A stretch of 64,000 nt of DNA from the NCBI RefSeq assembly GCF_004122105.1, contig NZ_SBKN01000009.1:1-64000 (forward strand). The letters run 5' to 3'. Source of the stretch: Flavobacterium stagni (GTDB lineage Bacteria > Bacteroidota > Bacteroidia > Flavobacteriales > Flavobacteriaceae). Every line of letters begins with the position of its first letter. Position 1 is the stretch's first letter. This document shows, one piece after another, positions 16,123-22,452 of this stretch. The position numbers and the translations under genes were made by a program. The notes beneath the pieces were generated by a model. The model was not told the DNA's origin, did not search any database, and was given only the letters and a program-made list of their open reading frames with translations.

Positions 16123-16656
16123 TTGGAAGAATTAAACTTTTATACAAACAAATTATCATCATTTTTACTATTATTTATAGCTTCAACTTTTGTTTTTATC
16201 GGAATATTTCTCGGAGACAAAATGCTTGATTTTGAAGAAAAGACTTTTGAAAGCATAATTCTTATTTTAGTTTTTTTCTTATTTATATTTGGAATTGTTT
16301 TATCAATTTTATTGTTGACAAGAAGAAAACCGCTTTTAACAATTACAGATAAACAAATTATTATTCATAGTGTTTTAACTTCATCTAAAACCATAGAAAT
16401 AGAGAATGTCAAATCATTTTTTATCGTTAATAATTATACACGAGGAATAAAGACAAACAAACAAATATTTATCGAACTGAAAAAGCCAACAGAAAATTAT
16501 ACAAAAATGTGGTTCTATAAATTTCTCAGCAAAATAAGTAAACCATTAGCGAACTCTCAATATTCTATCCAAACAGATTTTCTAAATATAAAGCAACAGA
16601 AATTACTCGAAATATTAAATGGAAAAATAAAAGAAACGTCGTATAACAGTCGCTAG
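16123..16656 (+). CDS. Cassette-encoded two-helix membrane protein, TTG start
   Basis: A 177-residue protein starting at TTG, with membrane helices at about residues 10-30 and 42-65. A soluble beta-rich domain follows (LLTITDKQIIIHSVLTSSK, then IEIENVKSFFIVNN), resembling a bacterial PH-like domain of the kind also seen in the cassette protein at 5088. The final residues are encoded by attC 19, with the stop TAG at 16654-16656. No ATG is available before the first helix. Function unknown. Confidence 0.7.
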   Translation: MEELNFYTNKLSSFLLLFIASTFVFIGIFLGDKMLDFEEKTFESIILILVFFLFIFGIVLSILLLTRRKPLLTITDKQIIIHSVLTSSKTIEIENVKSFFIVNNYTRGIKTNKQIFIELKKPTENYTKMWFYKFLSKISKPLANSQYSIQTDFLNIKQQKLLEILNGKIKETSYNSR

Positions 16657-16786
16657 GGCTCGAATGTATAAAGTTGGAGTTTGGTTTACACGACCCGAAC
16701 TGTGAGAAGCAAAAAACATTTACCTTAGTAAGAAATAAACGTTTCACTTTGATCGTTATTGTCGGGTAGAGGCAGGATTTTTAACT
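16641..16786 (+). repeat. attC site 19 (type A long form, degraded R', about 146 bp)
   Basis: R'' is GTATAAC (16641-16647), one mismatch from the complement of GTTATAT that opens its cassette. The right end reads CAGGATTTTTAACT where GGCGGAACGTTAACT would be expected, so R' (TTTAACT, about 16780-16786) lacks its G. TACCTTAG is at 16721-16728. Confidence 0.68.
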
Positions 16787-16989
16787 GTAAAAAAGATTAT
16801 AGTGAAAATGAAATTTTAAAAAAGCAATTGCTGCACACCACAATTTAGGATTCCCATTCATAAGTGTTTCATTTTAAAACGATTACTCATCAGCTTAAGC
16901 GATAGATCGAAAATCGACCTACCTTGACGCAACCTTTTTAAACAATTTTCTACTTAAATATAAAGTAAGTCCAATTTAAATTTTTAAGT

Positions 16990-18372
16990 ATGAACAAAAT
17001 TGTTATTACCGTATTGATTTTACCCTTCCTCATTTTCGCTCAAAATGGATGTTGGACAGAAACCTTTTCAGGTCGAGGGAATTCTATTTTTCTCAAAAAT
17101 GATGGTTCGACTTGGATTACAGGTCTAAATAACTTTGGTCAGTTGGGATTGGGAACTACTACAGGCACTTCGCAACTTACCGCGATGAACCTTTCGGGGT
17201 TTGTAAAATTTGCTGTCGGTGATTATCATGTATTAGCCATTAAATCAGACGGAACATTATGGGGTTGGGGGCAAAATTTTATGGGACAATTGGGTGATGG
17301 TACTTTGCTAGACAGAAATAGTCCGGTACAAATAGGAACGGATACGAATTGGGCCGAAATAGCTACAGGTAGAAGACATTCGACGGCTATAAAAACAGAC
17401 GGAACATTATGGGCTTGGGGGTATAATGGCGACGGTGATCTGGGAGTAGGGAATACCAACACGTATTTAAGTCCGGTTCAAGTTGGCGTTGATTCCGACT
17501 GGAGTGCCATAAGTATGGGCTATTATCATTCCATAGCATTGAAAACCAACGGAACATTATGGAGTTGGGGATGGAATGAATTTGGTCAATTGGGTGACGG
17601 AACAACAGTGTCTCAATCTGTGCCTATTCAAGTGGGCACTAGCCAATCGTGGTTGATGGCCCAAGGAGGAAATGGTCATACCATAGCCTTGAAAAACGAT
17701 GGTTCACTTTGGGGCTGGGGCTGGAATAGTTTTGGTCAACTAGGCGATGGCACAACCGTAGACCAATTGCTTCCCACACCAATAGGAACGGGAACCGTTT
17801 GGTCATCTATTGCTGTTGGTCTTGCGCATACGTTGGCGTTAGACACATCAGGTACTGTTTGGAGTTGTGGATTGAATAATACTGGACAACTGGGGTATGG
17901 TGCATTAAATAGCAATCCTAATACCTCGTTAATGCCCATCGCGCTTTCCAATAGTATCACTTCAATGTCAAGTGGCTCGCACCACAATTCATTGCTCGAT
18001 GCGGATTCGAATATCCTTTCTTTTGGGTCGAATACTTCGGGGCAGTTTGGCAATGGTACAACAACTTCCAATAGCAGTCCGCTGAAGTATATCGATTGTG
18101 CTTCATTACAGAATACTTCAAATGTACTAGTTTCACTAACAATTGAATGTATTCCGAATCCTTCAAGTCAGTTTATTGTTATTCAAAATAGAGAAGAATC
18201 AACGGAGCAGTTTAATTTTACTATTTCGGATTTGAGTGGAAGAACGGTAATACATGGACGGGCAGCATTTGGTGAAACCATCACTGTAGAAAGTTTAGCA
18301 AGTGGGAATTATTGTATTCAATTAACCACTGACAAAGGAGCCCGTTATTTTGAAAAACTGGTAAAAATATAA
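16990..18372 (+). CDS. RCC1-repeat protein with T9SS sorting domain (last cassette)
   Basis: A 460-residue exported protein, the same length and design as the one at 9961. A signal peptide (residues 1-18, ending IFAQ) precedes seven RCC1-like repeats (about residues 25-360, for example LWGWGQNFMGQLGDG and LWSWGWNEFGQLGDG). A type A T9SS tail follows, with IPNPSSQFIVIQN, GNYCIQL and a final EKLVKI. It predicts a surface beta-propeller. Compared with the 9961 gene, its codons are less AT-rich and its repeats more regular, so the two probably entered from different donors. A 200-base leader precedes the ATG. The TAA stop is part of the terminal inverted repeat. Confidence 0.87.
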   Translation: MNKIVITVLILPFLIFAQNGCWTETFSGRGNSIFLKNDGSTWITGLNNFGQLGLGTTTGTSQLTAMNLSGFVKFAVGDYHVLAIKSDGTLWGWGQNFMGQLGDGTLLDRNSPVQIGTDTNWAEIATGRRHSTAIKTDGTLWAWGYNGDGDLGVGNTNTYLSPVQVGVDSDWSAISMGYYHSIALKTNGTLWSWGWNEFGQLGDGTTVSQSVPIQVGTSQSWLMAQGGNGHTIALKNDGSLWGWGWNSFGQLGDGTTVDQLLPTPIGTGTVWSSIAVGLAHTLALDTSGTVWSCGLNNTGQLGYGALNSNPNTSLMPIALSNSITSMSSGSHHNSLLDADSNILSFGSNTSGQFGNGTTTSNSSPLKYIDCASLQNTSNVLVSLTIECIPNPSSQFIVIQNREESTEQFNFTISDLSGRTVIHGRAAFGETITVESLASGNYCIQLTTDKGARYFEKLVKI

Positions 18373-18431
18373 CTTAACACTGCGCAATGGTGCGGTAATG
18401 TAGGGAGCAAACAGTAATGAACGTTAAGTTA
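18370..18431 (+). repeat. Candidate terminal short attC-like site (62 bp)
   Basis: TAACTTAAC (18370-18378) and GTTAAGTTA (18423-18431) are perfect 9-bp complements. Inside them ACTG pairs with CAGT, and the right box is preceded by TGAAC as in the other attC sites (GAACGTT). The length equals that of short attC sites. It closes the array, and no further repeat is found to the right. A plain stem-loop cannot be excluded. Confidence 0.55.
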
Positions 18432-18584
18432 AGGTAATATCTCCCTTTTATATGGGATGCTTTTTTGCCTCTAATAGTAAAGCGGGTTTGCGATTATTTC
18501 GTGATAAAGTGTAAATTCGTCTAGAAATTAACTCATTAATTTGGGTAATTACAGCAAAAAATTATCAAACGAATTAGTTTCTCC

Positions 18585-19052
18585 ATGAACACTACATTAG
18601 CCAACCGTTTTCGCGAAGTGATTCTTAACGGAACTTGGATTGCCAATACCAATTATAAAAATGAACTTACTACGGTAGATTGGGTCACTGCTACCACAAA
18701 AATTCAAGGTTTAAATACGATTGCACTTTTGACCCAACATATTCATTATTACATCAAAGGGGTGAAGCAGGTGTTTTTGGGTGGAAAATTAGAAATTAGT
18801 GACCGATTCAGTTTTGATTTCCCGGCGATTCATTCACAAGCGGAATGGGAACTGATTCTGAACAATTTTTGGGAAGATGCCGAAGCCTTTGCACAATGTA
18901 TCGAGGAAATGGATGATGCCCAACTGCATGCGCCGTTTGTGGATGAAAAATACGGAACTTACCAACGCAATATTGACGGAATGATCGAACATGCCTATTA
19001 CCATTTGGGACAAATTGTGTTGCTTAAAAAATTAGTGCAATCCCCATTGTGA
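18585..19052 (+). CDS. DinB-like protein (DUF1572 type)
   Basis: A 155-residue soluble four-helix protein of the DinB/YfiT superfamily. Members coordinate a metal through three His residues and are tied to thiol or stress functions; most are uncharacterised. Visible His candidates are in LLTQHIHYYIKG (about residues 48-50) and IEHAYYHLGQIVLLKK (about 138-142). It lies just beyond the end of the cassette array on the same strand, and its base composition is that of the chromosome. Its family is typical of Bacteroidota chromosomes rather than of cassettes. Confidence 0.8.
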   Translation: MNTTLANRFREVILNGTWIANTNYKNELTTVDWVTATTKIQGLNTIALLTQHIHYYIKGVKQVFLGGKLEISDRFSFDFPAIHSQAEWELILNNFWEDAEAFAQCIEEMDDAQLHAPFVDEKYGTYQRNIDGMIEHAYYHLGQIVLLKKLVQSPL

Positions 19053-19138
19053 TTCTGAAAAAGTCCTGTAGAATACAAATCAGTTGGGGAAGGTGCCGAT
19101 TTTCTCCTTTGGGTTAGAAAAAGCAAGAGCACCTTTTC

Positions 19139-20032
19139 TTACTGCGGGATTTCGAGACGGTATCCTTTGCTTCGAACAACTACAATGTTTGTTGCAGGAT
19201 CGTTTTCGAGTTTTTTCCTCAATTTTGAAATAAACATATCCAAACTCCGACTCACAATTACACCTTCGTCTTCCCAAATTTCCTTTTGTAATACGCTTCG
19301 TGCTATGGTTTTATTGGGTGCAGTCGCAAACAGGCGAAGTAATCGTGTTTCGGTTCCCGTCAATTCAATAATGGATTCCTGAAAAAGCAATTGTTGTTCC
19401 GGTACTTTAAATTCGAATAAACCTAGTGTATAGGAATTACTATTTGAATTAGGGACTACTTGCTTTTGGTGGTGTCGTTTTCGAATCATTATAAGTAATA
19501 CGAGACTTATGAAGAAACCGATACTTCCCCAAATAATGAATGAAGAATACGCTTTATTTTCAGGTTTGAATTGCACATTTATCGTGTAACAGGCTTTGGG
19601 TTGTTTTCTGCCAAGGCAGGTGATGAGGTCGTTTTTATTTTTTTTCGAAATGGCAAAACTATACACAATGGTATTGGAGTCACAGCGGTACACTTTAATG
19701 ATGCATTCTGTAAAATGAGGATCTTTATTCAATAATCGTTGGGCAAGAGCCACCAAGGAATCCGAAGTGAAAGTCAGTTGATTTTCAAACTGAATTTGGT
19801 ATTCATTTTCATGAATTGTTTGAATCGGCGCCACTCTTGATATTGAATCACCTGAAAGTAATAACAATTCGTGGCCCATTCGACGCAATAGTACTTCTCG
19901 TTTGGCCTTTTCAAACGAAGTGTCCTCTTGAGGCACAAATGCCAAGCAAATACATAGACAACTGACGAACAAGAGAAAGAGTACAGTTCTTTTAGTAATA
20001 GTAAAAAGCGCAAGGATTGAGTTATAATTCAC
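19139..20032 (-). CDS. Membrane-anchored winged-helix transcription regulator
   Basis: A 297-residue protein with a membrane helix at about residues 12-30, a periplasmic region to about 163, a second helix at 166-184 (SFIIWGSIGFFISLVLLIMI), and an OmpR/PhoB-type winged helix at about 200-297. The latter carries LTGTETRLLRLF, VSRSLDMFISKLRKKL and a final wing with SKGYRLEIP. There is no receiver domain, so it is a one-component sensor similar in design to ToxR/CadC, but with the DNA-binding domain at the C-terminus. It is divergent from the lipoprotein gene at 20135 and probably regulates it or itself. Three TTTACAA repeats lie between them. Confidence 0.82.
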   Translation of the reverse strand: MNYNSILALFTITKRTVLFLLFVSCLCICLAFVPQEDTSFEKAKREVLLRRMGHELLLLSGDSISRVAPIQTIHENEYQIQFENQLTFTSDSLVALAQRLLNKDPHFTECIIKVYRCDSNTIVYSFAISKKNKNDLITCLGRKQPKACYTINVQFKPENKAYSSFIIWGSIGFFISLVLLIMIRKRHHQKQVVPNSNSNSYTLGLFEFKVPEQQLLFQESIIELTGTETRLLRLFATAPNKTIARSVLQKEIWEDEGVIVSRSLDMFISKLRKKLENDPATNIVVVRSKGYRLEIPQ

Positions 20033-20047
20033 TACGTAAATACAATT

Positions 20048-20075
20048 TTTACAAAGTTTACAATTTTATTTACAA
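20048..20075. promoter_or_regulatory. Candidate operator: three TTTACAA repeats
   Basis: TTTACAA occurs at 20048-20054, 20057-20063 and 20069-20075, in the gap between the divergent membrane-bound regulator and the lipoprotein gene. Direct repeats fit the way OmpR-type winged helices bind. Inferred from position and spacing only. Confidence 0.35.
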
Positions 20076-20134
20076 TTTCGTTGAGGTTCCTCTTAAATTA
20101 GCCGTGTAATTTCGCCCTGAATTTAAAAATAAAA

Positions 20135-20689
20135 ATGATGAAAAGAAGAATTAACAAAGGAATCGTAGTGATGCTTGCCATCATGAGTTTAGGGATTGTA
20201 GCTTGTAAAGAAAATCAAGCCGAACGAAAAACGTCTGCTAAAGTTGACGGAATACAGCAAAAAGAAAGCGCTAAGGCACAACGCAAAAAATGGGAAGCGT
20301 CTCCAGAGGGTATCCAATACAAAAAATGGGAAGCCTCGCCAGAAGGGAAGAAAATTCACGCCAGTTTAACAAAAATTCAGCCCCGTTTAAAAACTTTTGC
20401 TCCCTTAAAAGCCGTGGTTACTTCTCTAACGTTTGAACGTGTAAAAGGACAAAAATCGGGTCCAAAATGGCTATTGGTTGCCATTGACGGTGATACGTAT
20501 ATGTTGCAATTCAGTTTGAAAGATTTTCAGCGATTGAAAAGTTTGAACGTTCAGGATAGCCTCATTATCAAAAGTCGGTACGGGAGTTTTTCACCCAATC
20601 ATCCCTATTTAATTTTGTCCAGCGATTATATTGCCAAAGGCGATAAGGTGTTATTCAAGCGCGATACATCAAAGGATAAAAAGTGTTAG
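20135..20689 (+). CDS. Lipoprotein with a duplicated KKWEASPEG motif
   Basis: A 184-residue lipoprotein; the signal ends in a lipobox-like IVACK (Cys at about residue 24). Residues about 48-70 carry two tandem copies of KKWEASPEG, likely a helical spacer. The C-terminal half (about 85-180) looks beta-rich (WLLVAIDGDTYMLQFSL, DSLIIKSRYG), without a family I know. It is divergent from the membrane-bound regulator, which suggests that they form a sensor or regulator pair with an envelope target. Confidence 0.75.
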   Translation: MMKRRINKGIVVMLAIMSLGIVACKENQAERKTSAKVDGIQQKESAKAQRKKWEASPEGIQYKKWEASPEGKKIHASLTKIQPRLKTFAPLKAVVTSLTFERVKGQKSGPKWLLVAIDGDTYMLQFSLKDFQRLKSLNVQDSLIIKSRYGSFSPNHPYLILSSDYIAKGDKVLFKRDTSKDKKC

Positions 20690-20800
20690 TTGGCGAGTTT
20701 GATTTTGAGCATTCAGAAACTAATGCTTATTGTACCAATTATTTCGTACTTTTAGGAAATCAGAACATTTCAACTTTAGGAACCAAATTAGCATTACGGT

Positions 20801-21217
20801 ATGGCACAAATCAATCCGCATATCAATTTCAATGGCAATGCCGCTGAAGCCTTCGATTTTTATCAATCGGTTTTTGGCGGTTCATTTTCTAAAATTGTGT
20901 ATTTCAGAGAAATTGCAAGTGCCACTTTTCCTGTTCCCGAATCGGAATTGGATAAAATAATGCACATCGCTCTTCCCATTGGGTCAACGGCATTGATGGG
21001 GAATGATGTGCCGGAGTTTATGGGGAATGTAAACGAATTAGAACACCGTTCAAAAATTGTTGTACAAGCGGAAAGTAGGGAAGAGGCCATCCAACTTTAC
21101 ACGGGATTATCACAGGAAGGAACGATTGAAGTACCTATGGATATTCAAGGGGAGGTAGTATTTGGAATGTTTCGCGACCGCTTTGGAATTGAATGGATCA
21201 TTGAGGTGGCTTCATGA
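20801..21217 (+). CDS. VOC family protein (PhnB-like glyoxalase fold)
   Basis: A 138-residue protein of the PhnB/3-demethylubiquinone-9 3-methyltransferase-like branch of the glyoxalase (VOC) superfamily. The opening INPHINFNGNAAEAFDFYQS and FGGSF are typical, as is the end DRFGIEWIIEV. The usual metal-ligand positions of true glyoxalases are not all evident, and members of this branch are mostly uncharacterised. The ATG at 20801 precedes the conserved first strand. Single-gene unit with no clear functional neighbour. Confidence 0.85.
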   Translation: MAQINPHINFNGNAAEAFDFYQSVFGGSFSKIVYFREIASATFPVPESELDKIMHIALPIGSTALMGNDVPEFMGNVNELEHRSKIVVQAESREEAIQLYTGLSQEGTIEVPMDIQGEVVFGMFRDRFGIEWIIEVAS

Positions 21218-21291
21218 TTTTCATTTTTTTAAAATAGTTAGCAATTCCAAATTTTCAAATTCAAAATAATAGTTAATATTAAATACATACC

Positions 21292-21789
21292 ATGAGAACC
21301 ATTCATTATCTTATTTTAGTACTTAGTTTTTCTTCCATTTCTTGGTCACAGAGTCCGACGACTACTGCAGTGAATACAAAGAATGGTACTGTTGATATCC
21401 CAGGTAAGTGGACCGAATTTCATACAGAAGCGAGTTCGGGTCAGACCTATTTAAAAAACGATGAAGGTGTGATTATTGCTGTAGCTTACAATCTAAAAAA
21501 GGCGTATCCCTGTTACAAAAGTGGGGTTTCAGATTTTGAAAATGTACAATTGTTTCACCAATGGGATTCCGACTATTACAAGGAGAATAAATATGATACA
21601 GCTTTATTAAAAGTCAATGAATCCAAAATTTCTATTATTTGGAAATTTAATGATAAAAGACGGGATAATGTATTTTTGTTTGGTTCCAAAGGAAACTATT
21701 TTCTCAATTTAATGGTTTACACGGACCTTTGGGAGGAATCAAAAAAAATAAGCTTTCTGGAGGAATGGTATGCCTTGAATACGAAATAA
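21292..21789 (+). CDS. Exported protein, unknown function
   Basis: A 165-residue protein with a signal peptide (residues about 1-20, ending SWSQ). The mature domain seems to be a mixed alpha/beta fold with several Trp residues, a Cys at about position 69, and a C-terminal helix (SFLEEWYALNTK). The opening (TVDIPGKWTEFHTEASSGQTYLK split by polar residues) suggests a small secreted ligand-binding domain. No family recognised. It is followed 34 bases later by the TPR gene at 21823, which may be cotranscribed. Confidence 0.72.
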   Translation: MRTIHYLILVLSFSSISWSQSPTTTAVNTKNGTVDIPGKWTEFHTEASSGQTYLKNDEGVIIAVAYNLKKAYPCYKSGVSDFENVQLFHQWDSDYYKENKYDTALLKVNESKISIIWKFNDKRRDNVFLFGSKGNYFLNLMVYTDLWEESKKISFLEEWYALNTK

Positions 21790-21822
21790 GTATTTTGCTC
21801 AGTTGTTTGCCAAACCCATAAA

Positions 21823-22389
21823 ATGAATAAACTGCCTAAATATAAAATTTTTGGAATAGCTATAGTGGGCGCTTTTTTTCCTTGTGTGCTGCTTGTACTT
21901 ATTTCTATGATGTTTTATGGATCTCAATATCCAATTGTAAAATACTACTATTTGCAGGCTAGTTTTGCGCATAAAAGGGGTGATTTATCAGACGCTTTAC
22001 ATAATTATAATGAAGTTATTCGTCGCGATAAAAATTACATTAACGGTTATATTTCTAGAGGAAGTTTATTTTTGGATCAGAAAAAATATAAGCAAGCCAT
22101 TATCGATTATTCTCACGCTTTACAATTGCAACCTCAAAATGAAGAAGCGTATGCCTACAGAGGTAGGGCTTTTTATGAAATAAAAAATAATAAAGCAGCC
22201 CTAAAGGATTATAATTTATCCCTTCAAATCAATCCAAATTTTGCGTATGCTTTCACCCAACGGGCGTTATTAAAATATACGCAATTGCATGATTTTCAAG
22301 GTGCTTGTGAAGATTTGAATCGTGCTGCTGAATTGGGAGATTCAGATGCTAAAGCGCATCTTGAAAATAAAGTATGCGAATTTGATTAA
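21823..22389 (+). CDS. Membrane-anchored TPR protein
   Basis: A 188-residue protein with one N-terminal membrane helix (about residues 10-30). At least three tetratricopeptide repeats follow at about residues 48-165 (NYINGYISRGSLFLDQKKY, ALQLQPQNEEAYAYRGRAF, SLQINPNFAYAFTQRAL). The last part (FQGACEDLNRAAELGD) is a repeat capped with a Cys-containing tail, a design also found in the cassette TPR genes at 8008 and 8741. Probably a scaffold in the cell envelope. Convergent with the ABC exporter gene. Confidence 0.82.
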   Translation: MNKLPKYKIFGIAIVGAFFPCVLLVLISMMFYGSQYPIVKYYYLQASFAHKRGDLSDALHNYNEVIRRDKNYINGYISRGSLFLDQKKYKQAIIDYSHALQLQPQNEEAYAYRGRAFYEIKNNKAALKDYNLSLQINPNFAYAFTQRALLKYTQLHDFQGACEDLNRAAELGDSDAKAHLENKVCEFD

Positions 22390-22421
22390 ATCGAAAAGGC
22401 AAAAGACCGTTTATAAACAAG

Positions 22422-22452
22422 AATCCCTTACGTGAAAGTAAGGGATTTTTTT
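22422..22452. terminator. Bidirectional hairpin terminator
   Basis: AATCCCTTAC pairs with GTAAGGGATT around a six-base loop and is followed by seven T. It sits between two convergent genes, so it can stop transcription from both sides. Confidence 0.75.

Larger units (their letters stand above)
1..18431 (+). mobile_element. Integron-type gene cassette array (distal end, no integrase in window)
   Basis: About twenty gene units, every one on the + strand, are separated by related imperfect palindromes of 96-160 bp. Each palindrome begins with an RYYYAAC-like box and ends with a GTTRRRY-like box. Approximate cassette borders, taken as the base after G of R', are 224, 1185, 2000, 2763, 3595, 5041, 6229, 6767, 7487, 7981, 8717, 9923, 11479, 12235, 12799, 14829, 15404, 16061, about 16781, and the end at about 18423. 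In most cassettes the terminal R'' is complementary to the R' opening the same cassette, the signature of recombination-built cassettes. No tyrosine recombinase gene is seen. The array enters from the left edge, so an integrase and attI would be expected upstream of the window. Otherwise this is a cluster of attC sites lacking an integrase (CALIN). Confidence 0.82.

Noticed and set aside
97..16786. CRISPR array or REP/BIME repeats as an explanation of the regular palindromes
   Set aside because: The units are far too large and spaced by whole genes. Within-cassette matching of the two end boxes and one gene per unit fit attC sites much better than CRISPR or REP elements.
1..18431. Insertion sequence, prophage or conjugative element in the first 18 kb
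   Set aside because: No transposase, recombinase, phage structural or transfer gene is visible on either strand; only cassette-type genes are present.
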